DNA from: Nitrospina sp.
Lineage (GTDB): Bacteria; Nitrospinota; Nitrospinia; Nitrospinales; VA-1
Assembly: GCA_018653085.1 (NCBI GenBank)
Contig: JABIAY010000055.1
Span: 1 to 36,515, forward strand
Length of the DNA stretch: 36,515 bases
Reading direction: 5' to 3'
A program made the translations under genes and the position numbers. Shown piece by piece: positions 6,368 through 14,311 of the stretch (the first letter of the stretch is position 1; the number at the start of each line of letters is the position of its first letter). The notes under the pieces are model-generated. The model ran no database searches and was not told where the DNA came from. It was given only the letters and a program-made list of their open reading frames with translations.

Positions 6368-6831
6368 TAGAATCCGTCTTTCTTCATGATGGGCGGACCA
6401 GTCCGGTTTTTTCTTTTCCCTTTACGGACCTTGTCTTCCGCTTCCAAATCGCGTTTATTCACCCCGCTAATCAGGTACGCCATCAGGGGATAAGCCGGTA
6501 AAGTCAGTACCCCCCAGGTGGCCATAAACTTGCCGCCAGCGGAAACCATGCCGCCATCGGACCCTTCATTGCCTCCTGTACCGAAAGCCAGAAACAGGAT
6601 AAAACCCAGGAGCATACCCATTAATGAAGAAACTGCGGTTTTATGCGCCACCTCATTCATATATAGTGTCGACAAAACCGGGAAATCGCTGACATAAGCA
6701 CCGAGGAGCCCCAGAGTACACATGATGAAAATAGCCATCATTAAAAAATCGTTGGTGATAGCTACGGTCGCCACCAACTGGTAAACGGGAGCCCAAAGTG
6801 CAACGATAAACGGATTACGATAAATATTCAT
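6367..6831 (-). CDS. Four-helix integral membrane protein of unknown function
   Basis: The 154-residue product starts at ATG 6831 (MNIYRNPF), preceded by AAAGGAAGC; the longer open frame runs into tRNA-Gln and is not credible. Four hydrophobic segments lie at about 6-24, 28-46, 65-83 and 100-120, with a glycine-rich loop (GTGGNEGSDGG) before the last. The tail is strongly basic (KVRKGKRKNR). I do not recognise the family. It follows tRNA-Gln on the same strand, but the terminator between them suggests separate transcription. Confidence 0.75.
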   Translation of the reverse strand: MNIYRNPFIVALWAPVYQLVATVAITNDFLMMAIFIMCTLGLLGAYVSDFPVLSTLYMNEVAHKTAVSSLMGMLLGFILFLAFGTGGNEGSDGGMVSAGGKFMATWGVLTLPAYPLMAYLISGVNKRDLEAEDKVRKGKRKNRTGPPIMKKDGF

Positions 6832-6842
6832 GCTTCCTTTGC

Positions 6843-6867
6843 AAAAAAAATGCGGAGAATCTCCGCA
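6843..6867 (-). terminator. Intrinsic terminator after tRNA-Gln
   Basis: On the minus strand TGCGGAG-ATT-CTCCGCA (6851-6867) is followed by eight T residues (complement of 6843-6850). It lies 26 bases beyond the tRNA CCA. The hairpin and the sequence beside it also match the dispersed repeat found at 7105-7172. Confidence 0.85.
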
Positions 6868-6892
6868 GGTAGCGCATATTATTTCCAAGGAA

Positions 6893-6966
6893 TGGCTCGG
6901 GTACAAGGATTCGAACCTCGACAACCAGAATCAGAATCTGGCGTCCTACCGTTAGACGATACCCGA
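6893..6966 (-). tRNA. tRNA-Gln(CTG) with encoded CCA
   Basis: The minus strand folds as a cloverleaf. The acceptor TCGGGTA pairs perfectly with TACCCGA, discriminator G, then encoded CCA at 6893-6895. The anticodon stem CCAGA/TCTGG holds the loop TTCTGAT with anticodon CTG; the T-arm is CGAGG-TTCGAAT-CCTTG. A terminator follows. Confidence 0.95.
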
Positions 6967-7080
6967 TCACTCATTCCTTTAGAACAACATTTATAATAGT
7001 TTTAGATATGAAAACTGTCAAGGTCATTTGCATACAACCATGACTCATTTATCAACAAAATCAATAAAATAACACCTTCT

Positions 7081-7110
7081 ATGCGTATAATCTCGGGTAC
7101 TGCCAGCGGA
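7081..7110 (+). pseudogene. Duplicate 5' fragment of rsmD
   Basis: Bases 7081-7110 encode MRIISGTASG in frame and align with the rsmD start at 7182 (MRVISGTARG). Most differences fall at third codon positions, so the likeness is at protein level as well. The fragment runs straight into a dispersed repeat and is out of frame with rsmD. It looks like an old duplicated or displaced gene start. Confidence 0.6.
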
Positions 7111-7172
7111 GAACCTCCGCCGGTAGCTGGCAATAGCGTTAGCTGGCAAAAAAGAAGCTATCTCGGCTTAAG
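7105..7172 (+). repeat. Dispersed hairpin repeat, copy A
   Basis: About 68 bases align with the reverse complement of 14242-14311, sharing AGCGG.GAACC.CCGC, GCAATAGCGTTA and TCTCGGCTTAA. The hairpin GCGGAG-AAC-CTCCGC here is GCGGCG-AAC-CGCCGC in the other copy, a compensatory base-pair change. It lies in the leader of rsmD. Confidence 0.65.
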
Positions 7173-7181
7173 GAACTACCT

Positions 7182-7745
7182 GTGCGTGTGATTTCGGGAA
7201 CCGCCAGGGGAACCCGCCTGGTCAGTCTGGGCTCTGCCGATATTCGCCCCACCCTCGACCGGGTCAAGGAATCGTTTTTCAATCAGGTCGGACCGGGACT
7301 GGAGGGAATAGCCTTTCTCGACCTGTTCGCAGGCAGTGGAAGTATGGGTATTGAGGCTCTGAGCCGGGGTGCAAAATCCGTGGTGTTTGCCGAACCCAAT
7401 CCAAAAGCCCAGCACATCATTCTGCAAAATCTGGAAAAGTGCAAAATGACCGGCGACAACCCACGCTGGGATTTATTGAAGTCATCTGCTTTGCAAGCAT
7501 TAAAAACACTCAAAGATCGAGAACTCGGCTTTGATCTGGTTTATGTCGACCCGCCTTTCGCAGACGATTTGTATGAGCCTACCCTACTTGGACTCGCGGC
7601 ATCGGAAGTGTTGCGCCCGGACGCGATGGTGGTGGTGGAGCATTTCCATAAAACCGTTTTGCAGAAAAACTATGATAAACTTGAATTTTATAAAGATCGG
7701 CGTTTAGGCGATTCCTGCCTTTCGTTTTTTAAGTTCGAATGCTGA
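7182..7745 (+). CDS. rsmD: 16S rRNA (guanine966-N2)-methyltransferase
   Basis: The 187-residue product matches the RsmD family in length and motifs: the N-terminal RVISGTARGTRL, the SAM-binding FLDLFAGSGSMGIEAL at about residues 44-59, and the catalytic motif IV DPPF near residue 123. It methylates G966 of 16S rRNA in 30S subunits. Translation starts at GTG 7182, with AAGGA about eight bases upstream. It leads a close-packed run with mnmA (3-base gap), the inositol-monophosphatase gene and an M48 peptidase gene, so all are probably co-transcribed. Confidence 0.95.
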   Translation: MRVISGTARGTRLVSLGSADIRPTLDRVKESFFNQVGPGLEGIAFLDLFAGSGSMGIEALSRGAKSVVFAEPNPKAQHIILQNLEKCKMTGDNPRWDLLKSSALQALKTLKDRELGFDLVYVDPPFADDLYEPTLLGLAASEVLRPDAMVVVEHFHKTVLQKNYDKLEFYKDRRLGDSCLSFFKFEC

Positions 7746-7748
7746 AAT

Positions 7749-8822
7749 ATGACAGTTAAAGAAAAAATTGTTATCGCCATGAGCGGCGGGGTAGACAGCT
7801 CTGTCGCCGCCGGGATCATGAAGGAACGCGGATTCGATGCTGTCGGAGTTTCCCTGCAGTTGTGGAACTATTCGAACTCGGATAACCGGTTCGGCACCTG
7901 CTGTTCGCTGGACGATCTGGCTGATGCCCGGCGAGTGGCCGAGCGGGTTGGCATCCCTTACTACATCCTCAACATGGAAAAAAAGTTCAAGGAAGAGGTG
8001 GTGGACTATTTTATCTCGGAGTACATGCAGGCGAGAACACCGATTCCCTGCACGATGTGCAACCAGAAACTGAAATTTGAAGAACTGATCCACAAAGCCG
8101 AAGCGTTCGGGGTACAACGTATAGCCACCGGACATTACGCTTCCATCGTCAAGCACTCTTCCGGGAAGTTGTTGGTACGCCGGGGCCGGGATCGATTTAA
8201 AGATCAGAGTTATTTCCTGTTCAACTTGTCGCAGGAACAACTGGCCAGGCTGGAGTTCCCGCTCGGCGACATGGACAAAAAGGAAGTGCGCGAACGGGCC
8301 CGGCAGTTGGGACTGAACGTAGCCGAAAAAGCCGAGTCGCATGAAATCTGTTTCATTCCTGACAACGACTACCCCCGGTTCATCGCCAAACAGTTAAATG
8401 GACAAGCCCTGAAAGAAGGAGAGATCGTCAATTCCGCCGGCAAGGTGCTGGGCACGCATCCGGGCTACCCGGCTTTCACTATCGGGCAGAGAAAAGGGCT
8501 CAACATTGGCGGACTCAAGGAACCGCATTTTGTGACGCATATTGACCCGGTGCAGAATCGCATCACCGTTGGCCCCAAGAACGAACTGGCTCGACCCGAC
8601 TGCACGGTGAATCAGGTGAACTGGAACCTGGAGTTTTCCGATCCTTTCCGCGCTGAAGTACAAATCCGTTATCGGCATCAGGGGGTCACATCAACGGTAA
8701 CACCGCTTGACGGCTCGCGTGCCAGGATCGAGTTTGACGAACCGCAGATTTCCATCGCGCCCGGTCAGTCGGCGGTTTTTTATCAGGATGACTGCGTGGT
8801 CGGCGGCGGGTGGCTGGAATGA
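7749..8822 (+). CDS. mnmA: tRNA-specific 2-thiouridylase
   Basis: The 357-residue product has the PP-loop SGGVDSS at residues 12-18, the catalytic cysteine in CTMCNQKLKF (Cys104), and a second cysteine in SHEICFIPD near residue 200. It also shows TGHYA and the GQRKGL segment of MnmA. It makes the 2-thio group of wobble U34 in tRNA-Lys, -Glu and -Gln; two of these tRNA types, Glu and Gln, happen to be encoded nearby. Length and motif order are standard. The stop overlaps the start of the next gene (ATGA), which indicates translational coupling. Confidence 0.97.
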   Translation: MTVKEKIVIAMSGGVDSSVAAGIMKERGFDAVGVSLQLWNYSNSDNRFGTCCSLDDLADARRVAERVGIPYYILNMEKKFKEEVVDYFISEYMQARTPIPCTMCNQKLKFEELIHKAEAFGVQRIATGHYASIVKHSSGKLLVRRGRDRFKDQSYFLFNLSQEQLARLEFPLGDMDKKEVRERARQLGLNVAEKAESHEICFIPDNDYPRFIAKQLNGQALKEGEIVNSAGKVLGTHPGYPAFTIGQRKGLNIGGLKEPHFVTHIDPVQNRITVGPKNELARPDCTVNQVNWNLEFSDPFRAEVQIRYRHQGVTSTVTPLDGSRARIEFDEPQISIAPGQSAVFYQDDCVVGGGWLE

Positions 8823-9595
8823 GCGAAGCCGTAAAAGTAGCGGTAGAAGCGGCATTGGCGGCAGGCAAGATTTTACGCGACCGCAAAGACAGTATCGGGG
8901 AAGTAAACTACAAAGACTTTTATGATCCGGTAACAGAGGTGGATCTTCTGTGCGAAAAGACGGTGATCGACCACATCAAGAAAACTTTTCCCGACCACGA
9001 CATTCTGGCGGAAGAGTCGGGCAGTGCCCAAGGCAATGCGTCACCGAGCAAATGGATCATTGACCCGCTCGATGGCACACTGAACTATTCACACGGCTAC
9101 CCCTGTTATTGTGTTTCGATTGGATTGGAACACGAAGGCCAGGTGGAAGTTGGCGTGATCTATAACCCCTGTCTGGACGAATTGTTCGTTGCCGAACGGG
9201 GCAAAGGGGCAACACTCAACAACAAACCGATCAAAGTTTCCACCATTCCTACGCTAAAAGAAAGCCTGCTGGTCACGGGCTTCCACCCCAAGGTGATCAA
9301 TTCCCTCGATGACAATTTGAACCATTTTTGCCGGTTCATGAAGGCCTGCCAGGCAGTACGCCGCCCCGGTTCCGCCGCGATGGACCTGGTTTATACAGCA
9401 ATGGGCCGGTTTGAAGGATTCTGGGAACTCAAGCTCAGTCCCTGGGATGTCGCTGCGGGAATGTTGATCGTAACGGAAGCCGGAGGCACCCTGTCGAAAT
9501 TTGACGGAAGTCCGGTCACAATTTACGACGAAGAAATCCTGGCCAGCAACGGCCTGATCCACCAGGAAATGGTGGACATATTACAGTCAAGCTGA
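8819..9595 (+). CDS. Inositol-1-monophosphatase family phosphatase
   Basis: The 258-residue product has the family metal-site motifs: EESG near residue 67, WIIDPLDGTLNYSHGYP near 80-96, and the C-terminal WDVAAGMLIVTEAGG. Together these place it in the SuhB/IMPase superfamily of magnesium-dependent phosphatases acting on inositol phosphates or related sugar phosphates. ATG 8819 overlaps the mnmA TGA and is preferred to GTG 8810. The exact substrate cannot be read from sequence. The gene is coupled to mnmA and followed 31 bases later by the peptidase gene. Confidence 0.93.
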   Translation: MSEAVKVAVEAALAAGKILRDRKDSIGEVNYKDFYDPVTEVDLLCEKTVIDHIKKTFPDHDILAEESGSAQGNASPSKWIIDPLDGTLNYSHGYPCYCVSIGLEHEGQVEVGVIYNPCLDELFVAERGKGATLNNKPIKVSTIPTLKESLLVTGFHPKVINSLDDNLNHFCRFMKACQAVRRPGSAAMDLVYTAMGRFEGFWELKLSPWDVAAGMLIVTEAGGTLSKFDGSPVTIYDEEILASNGLIHQEMVDILQSS

Positions 9596-9626
9596 AAATA
9601 ACAAAGCGACTCCTCTCCCCAGTCAA

Positions 9627-10277
9627 ATGAAAAAGAAATTTATTCTTACCCTGATCATTATCTTTCTCGGTGGTTGTCAAACCGCTCCGGTAAAGGACTG
9701 CGCCAGTTGCGTCTACGACCTCTACCTCTGGAAAACAGCAGTGGATACGGTTGTGCAAGCCAACTTTCCCGATGAGGAATACAACGCCGTAGTGCATTAT
9801 GTCGACTATTCCAACGCCTGGGTGACTTCGGGCAACGACGTTCACATCACCGATGATCTTTTATATAAATTATCGCAAGAGCAGAGGATAGCGGTGGCGG
9901 CGCATGAGATAGGACATTTAAAGGCGGGACATTATTATTCCACCCTGGGAGTTTCTATTCTGACATCCATCGCCTTTTCGGTGGCCAATGTGTTTGTGCC
10001 GGGGGTAGGCTATGCGGAGTATCTGGTGAAACCGGCTGTAGTCGGTGGTTTTTCCCGTCCACAGGAATTGGAAGCCGACAAACTGGGAGTGGGCTATTTA
10101 CAGAAAGCCGGTTTGCCTCCGCATTATTTTATTGAGGTATTTCAAATTTTCCGCGAAGAGTCCAAAGGCAAATCGGATGAGGCCAGCTATTTCTCCACCC
10201 ATCCGACAACCCGCGAGCGTATCGAACAGATAAAAAGCTTTTATGAAAAGGCGGAACCTGCGGCAGAGAAGAATTAA
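9627..10277 (+). CDS. M48-family metallopeptidase lipoprotein
   Basis: The 216-residue product has a lipoprotein signal with lipobox LGGC (Cys17), the zinc motif HEIGH near residue 93, and the third ligand region QELEADKLG near residue 149. It ends soon after a conserved FSTHPTTRERIEQI. This fits periplasmic M48 peptidases such as LoiP or the peptidase domain of BepA, which take part in outer-membrane quality control, but here without the TPR part. It converges with the arginine decarboxylase gene, and the two stop codons overlap by four bases. Confidence 0.92.
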   Translation: MKKKFILTLIIIFLGGCQTAPVKDCASCVYDLYLWKTAVDTVVQANFPDEEYNAVVHYVDYSNAWVTSGNDVHITDDLLYKLSQEQRIAVAAHEIGHLKAGHYYSTLGVSILTSIAFSVANVFVPGVGYAEYLVKPAVVGGFSRPQELEADKLGVGYLQKAGLPPHYFIEVFQIFREESKGKSDEASYFSTHPTTRERIEQIKSFYEKAEPAAEKN

Positions 10278-12196
10278 CCTTCTTCAATAGCTTTCGGTTT
10301 CACCAGGTAGGTGTAGCCATCCAGGCCGGCCTTGTAGAGACTGAGAAAATCATCCGCTTCCTTTTGCGTGACCACTCCCCTTTGCACACATCCAATCAGG
10401 AAACCGTCTATGCGTCCTGCGAGTTCATCGGCGCTGAACTGCACATAGTCCAGAACATCCGCCACATCTTCACCTTCGATGATCTGCTCGTAGTTCAGCG
10501 ACCCATCTTCTTTAAGTGATACGTGAACCGTGTTGGTATCGCCGAACAGATTGTGCAGGTCTCCCAGAATTTCCTGATAGGCTCCTGTGAGAAAAATACA
10601 AAGGGAGTAGCTTTCTCCCGGCTCCAGCGAGTGCACTCTCAATGTGTTTTCGGTTCCACGATGGGTACCGATAAAGGTGTCGATCCTCCCATCCGAGTCA
10701 CAGGTAATATCTGCAAGCGTTGCGTCACGATCGGGCTCTTCATGCAAACGGTTAAGGGGCACAACTGGAAACACCTGATCAATGGCCCAGGAGTCGGGCA
10801 CCGATTGAAATATAGAAAAATTGCAGAAATATTTATCGGCCAGTTTGGTTTTAAGATTGCGGATATCATCCGGCAGAAATTTCAGCCGGGAACTGAGTTT
10901 TTCAATTTTACGGCAAATGCCCCAGTAAATACGTTCGGTCATAGCCCGGTCAGCCAGAGAAATCAGGCCAAGTAGAAACTGGCTTTGCGCCGCGTCTTTC
11001 AGATGAACGGCATCGTGCCAGGATTCGATCAGGTTTTTATTGGAAGTGGAATCCAGAACATCAAAAATTTCTTTCACCACTTCCGGCGCGTCACCGGAAA
11101 TTTCAATCTGTTCACTCCATTCCGGGAAGCTGGTCACATCCAACACATTGACAACGAGAATGGAATGATGCGCAGTCATCGCCCGACCCGACTCGGAGAT
11201 AATATTCGGGTGCGGCAGGTCTTCCGCCTTGCATATTTCCAGCAGGTGGTAGACCACATCGTTGGCATATTCCTGCACCGAATAATTGGTGCTGGAAGCA
11301 AAGGTGGACCGCGACCCGTCATAGTCTATACCCAAACCACCGCCCACATCTATGTACTGGATGTTGCATCCAAACTTCATCAGTTCGGAATAGAACCGCC
11401 CAACCTCTTTCAGGCTGTCTTTGATCCTGCGGATGTTGGTGATCTGGCTTCCCAGATGAAAGTGGATCAGTTTGACACAATCGAGGATGTTTTTATTTTT
11501 GGCGATTTCCAGGGCTTCCATCAGCTCCATTGTATTGAGTCCAAACTTGGAGTGTTCCCCGGCAGATGAGGACCAGCGCCCCTGCCCCGCGCTTACCAGC
11601 TTGATGCGGAGTCCGATATTGGGTTGAACTCCCAGTTCCCTGGCCACTTTCTCGATCAATGCCAGTTCATCGAGTTTTTCCACAACGATAAAAACCTTCT
11701 TACCCAGCTTCTGGCTCATCAACGCCAGACGGATGAAGGCCTCGTCCTTATAACCATTGCAGATCAACAAGGCTTCCGGGTTATCAAGTATGGCGAGTAT
11801 CGCGTGCAGTTCCGGTTTGGAACCCGCTTCCAGTCCGATATTAAAAGGCTGTCCGAATTTTACAATCTCTTCGACCACCTGCCGTTGCTGGTTGACCTTG
11901 ATGGGGTAAACCCCATGATACTGGCCCTCAAACCCATACTCATCAATGGAGTTCTGAAACGAGTTGGCAAGGTTGGCGATACTGGCTTTAAGTATGTCTG
12001 AGAAGCGGATCAGGACCGGCAGGGAATATCCCTTGGCCTGGATATCATCGACCAACTCCTTGAGGTCGATATGGTGCGCACTTTTCGAGTCGGGACGCAC
12101 AACAATATTTCCCTTGGAATTGATATCGAAATAACCCGCACCCCATCCTTTGATGTTGTAATGCTCGCGGGCTTCGTCAATAGTCCATTTCGCCAT
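10274..12196 (-). CDS. speA: Biosynthetic arginine decarboxylase
   Basis: The product is about 640 residues from ATG 12196 (MAKWTIDEAREHYNIKGWGA), a typical SpeA start; a GTG at 12238 would add 14 residues. The family signature is visible: PIKVNQQRQVVEE with the PLP lysine, then the glycine-rich IDVGGGLGIDYDGS loop and SESGRAMTAHH. It is a fold-III PLP decarboxylase that makes agmatine from arginine for polyamine synthesis. It is divergent from the diaminopimelate decarboxylase gene, another fold-III PLP enzyme, with about 100 bases between them. No strong ribosome site is visible for either start. Confidence 0.96.
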   Translation of the reverse strand: MAKWTIDEAREHYNIKGWGAGYFDINSKGNIVVRPDSKSAHHIDLKELVDDIQAKGYSLPVLIRFSDILKASIANLANSFQNSIDEYGFEGQYHGVYPIKVNQQRQVVEEIVKFGQPFNIGLEAGSKPELHAILAILDNPEALLICNGYKDEAFIRLALMSQKLGKKVFIVVEKLDELALIEKVARELGVQPNIGLRIKLVSAGQGRWSSSAGEHSKFGLNTMELMEALEIAKNKNILDCVKLIHFHLGSQITNIRRIKDSLKEVGRFYSELMKFGCNIQYIDVGGGLGIDYDGSRSTFASSTNYSVQEYANDVVYHLLEICKAEDLPHPNIISESGRAMTAHHSILVVNVLDVTSFPEWSEQIEISGDAPEVVKEIFDVLDSTSNKNLIESWHDAVHLKDAAQSQFLLGLISLADRAMTERIYWGICRKIEKLSSRLKFLPDDIRNLKTKLADKYFCNFSIFQSVPDSWAIDQVFPVVPLNRLHEEPDRDATLADITCDSDGRIDTFIGTHRGTENTLRVHSLEPGESYSLCIFLTGAYQEILGDLHNLFGDTNTVHVSLKEDGSLNYEQIIEGEDVADVLDYVQFSADELAGRIDGFLIGCVQRGVVTQKEADDFLSLYKAGLDGYTYLVKPKAIEEG

Positions 12197-12303
12197 AGCA
12201 GAATTATTCTCTAATTTTTTTAGGGATTCTTTGCCCACTAATCTATGCTATAAAATCAGGGTTGGTCAAGTCATCTTTTTGAATCCATAGTCTGGAAGAA
12301 TCT

Positions 12304-13545
12304 ATGAAAATTGAAAATATAAAAGTGCGGGACATTGCCAAAGAATTCGGCACCCCCGTTTATGCATACAGCCTGGAAACCCTTCGCACTTCGATAGCCG
12401 AAATCAAAAAACTGGCTCCCGTTATCCGGTACGCCATGAAAGCCAACTCAAATGTCCGCATTCTTAAAGAAATGCTCGACAGTGGAGTCAAGATCGATGC
12501 AGTCAGTGTGTTTGAAGTGAAACGCGCCCTGCGTGCCGGATTCCAAACGGATGACATCTGCTTCACCAGCGATGTATTTTTCAATGATGACGATGTAAAG
12601 TTCTGTCTCGAAAACAACATCTACTGCAATTGCGGCACCCTGGGGATGGTTGAAGAATATGGCAAAGCCCTGAAGGCCGCGGGTACCGGTTCCTCAAAAA
12701 TTTCAATACGTATCAACCCCGGCGAAGGTGCAGGCCATTCAAAAAAAACCAATACCGGCGGGCCCTACAGCAAACATGGAATCTGGCATCAGAATCTGGA
12801 CGAAGTTAAACGTCTTGCCAAAGAGTATGGGCTGACCATTTCCGGAGTGCATACGCATATCGGCTCCGGCGGAGATATGGAACACCTTAATCGCATCTGC
12901 GGAAAGCTTGTGGAGTTCGCCAAACAGTTTGAGCAGGTAGAAATCGTGAACTTTGGCGGTGGACTGCCCTATCAATATGATCCCGATAAACCGCAGGAAG
13001 ATATCTCCGGCTATAAAACCGTTATTGATGAACGCGCAAAACTGTTAAAAGATCATTTCGGACGCGACATCGTCTGCGAAATCGAACCGGGCCGAAGGTT
13101 CGTAGCAGGTTGCGGAACCCTGATCGGAGAAGTGCGTTCCCTCAACCATACTTTTGATGAAGACGGAAAACGCATCGACTATGTGCTGACCAATGTCGGG
13201 TTCTGCCATCTCCTTCGCCCCATGGCCTATGGATCGTTTCACCCCATCGGATTTGTTGGCGATGACCTCGGACCAGAACAAGACCTCATCGTCGCAGGAC
13301 CCGTTTGCGAATCCGGAGATGTGCTGACACAAAAAGATGAAGAACCCGTAGCCCGCAGACTGCCCATGCCAAAAGCAGGAGACCTCATCGTCATCGGTGG
13401 AGCAGGAGCCTATGGCCACGTCATGTCATCAAACTACAACTCCCAACCCCTCATCCCCGAAGTGGTGGTTGATGGCAATCAATGCACCCAAACCAGAACC
13501 CGCCAGACGCTGGATGATATTTTAAGGCCGGAAACAACGACTTAA
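12304..13545 (+). CDS. lysA: Diaminopimelate decarboxylase
   Basis: The 413-residue product has the PLP lysine in YAMKANSN near residue 48, SGVHTHIGSGG, the NFGGGLPYQY phosphate loop, EPGRRFVAGCG, and the substrate/active-site cysteine region GPVCESGD. It decarboxylates meso-diaminopimelate to L-lysine, the last lysine step. GGAAG lies about six bases before the ATG. It ends four bases into the convergent pterin dehydratase gene. It shares its upstream region with speA. Confidence 0.96.
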   Translation: MKIENIKVRDIAKEFGTPVYAYSLETLRTSIAEIKKLAPVIRYAMKANSNVRILKEMLDSGVKIDAVSVFEVKRALRAGFQTDDICFTSDVFFNDDDVKFCLENNIYCNCGTLGMVEEYGKALKAAGTGSSKISIRINPGEGAGHSKKTNTGGPYSKHGIWHQNLDEVKRLAKEYGLTISGVHTHIGSGGDMEHLNRICGKLVEFAKQFEQVEIVNFGGGLPYQYDPDKPQEDISGYKTVIDERAKLLKDHFGRDIVCEIEPGRRFVAGCGTLIGEVRSLNHTFDEDGKRIDYVLTNVGFCHLLRPMAYGSFHPIGFVGDDLGPEQDLIVAGPVCESGDVLTQKDEEPVARRLPMPKAGDLIVIGGAGAYGHVMSSNYNSQPLIPEVVVDGNQCTQTRTRQTLDDILRPETTT

Positions 13546-13847
13546 AACAGCGGGTCTATTTTCTGCGCCATCTGCACATCGGCAAGGGTGACACCACTTG
13601 CCGAGTGGGTCCAGTAGCGAATGGAAATACGTTTGTAGTTGATGATGATGTCTGGATGATGATTGTTGTCTTCCGCCGCATGAGCAATCTTACCGACAAA
13701 AGCTATTCCCTGCATGAATTTGGCGGCGTGGTGCACCCGCTCAATGAAAGCCACACCTTTTTCGTTCTTGCCGGTTTTCCATTCCGGTGCCATCTCTTTT
13801 AATTTATCTTCCAACTCCTGCTCAGTCAGGGCGATCTTTTCTACCAT
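13542..13847 (-). CDS. Pterin-4a-carbinolamine dehydratase
   Basis: The 101-residue product has the family length and the EDNNHHPDIIINYKRISIRY segment with the His-His-Pro catalytic motif, then WTHSASGVTLAD. The enzyme dehydrates 4a-hydroxy-tetrahydrobiopterin during aromatic amino-acid hydroxylation. No phenylalanine hydroxylase gene is visible, so a pterin-recycling or molybdopterin-related role is also possible. A good GGAG ribosome site precedes ATG 13847. It follows the glutaredoxin-like gene by 50 bases on the same strand. Confidence 0.95.
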   Translation of the reverse strand: MVEKIALTEQELEDKLKEMAPEWKTGKNEKGVAFIERVHHAAKFMQGIAFVGKIAHAAEDNNHHPDIIINYKRISIRYWTHSASGVTLADVQMAQKIDPLF

Positions 13848-13897
13848 TTTTCAATCTCCATAAATTTGCATCCCGATGTCGACCGGGGATTTTTTCA

Positions 13898-14143
13898 TTA
13901 AATCAGTTTGTCTAGCTTTTTACGCAGAGTGGTTTCGTGTGCCTTGTAAACAAAACTTTCTTCGCCATTGATGCGTACCACCGGAATGCGTTCCTTATAA
14001 GATGCAAACAGGGCGGGATCGGACTCTATATCTGTCAGGGTCAGGGTTGCCGGATAGTCGGGGAGCACACGCTCAACGATCGCTTTCGCATCATCGCAAA
14101 GACAGCAATCTTTTTTGGTCAGAATTTCTATATGTATACTCAT
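13898..14143 (-). CDS. Glutaredoxin-like thioredoxin-fold protein
   Basis: The 81-residue product begins IEILTKKDCCLCDDAKAIVE, with a CCLC (CxxC) redox motif, and continues with IPVVRINGEESF, the cis-proline region of small glutaredoxins (DUF836-type). It probably reduces disulfides or acts with the neighbouring redox operon. It has no signal peptide, so it should be cytoplasmic. A spacer of about 165 bases filled with repeats separates it from the cytochrome b gene upstream. It precedes the pterin dehydratase gene. Confidence 0.88.
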   Translation of the reverse strand: MSIHIEILTKKDCCLCDDAKAIVERVLPDYPATLTLTDIESDPALFASYKERIPVVRINGEESFVYKAHETTLRKKLDKLI

Positions 14144-14172
14144 CGTTTTTTATAATGTAAATCACCCCAGCC

Positions 14173-14227
14173 CTCTTTGAAAAAGAGGGAGTAAGACCAA
14201 CCCCCCTAGCCCCCCTTATCAGGGGGA
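14173..14227. repeat. Two short hairpins in a repeat-rich spacer
   Basis: CCCTCTTT at 14173-14180 pairs with AAAGAGGG at 14183-14190 around a very tight centre, and CCCCCTTATCAGGGGG at 14212-14227 forms a second GC-rich hairpin. They lie between the glutaredoxin-like and cytochrome b genes, next to dispersed repeat copy B. They may act as terminators or mRNA-processing elements. Confidence 0.5.
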
Positions 14228-14241
14228 AGTCCAGTAAAACC

Positions 14242-14311
14242 CCATTAAGCCGAGACAACTCTCTTCTCGCCTATTAACGCTATTGCTAATTACCAGCGGC
14301 GGTTCGCCGCT
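14242..14311 (-). repeat. Dispersed hairpin repeat, copy B
   Basis: This is the reverse-complement partner of 7105-7172. The hairpin GCGGCG-AAC-CGCCGC (14296-14310) overlaps the TAG stop of the cytochrome b gene. Compared with copy A, the last stem pair is C-G/G-C instead of A-T, so pairing is conserved while sequence is not. Confidence 0.65.

Noticed and set aside
7704..8342. 212-codon open frame antisense to mnmA
   Set aside because: It lies fully inside a well-conserved gene and shows no family motif.
10985..11569. 194-codon open frame antisense to speA
   Set aside because: It lies inside a gene with strong family motifs and has no recognisable product.
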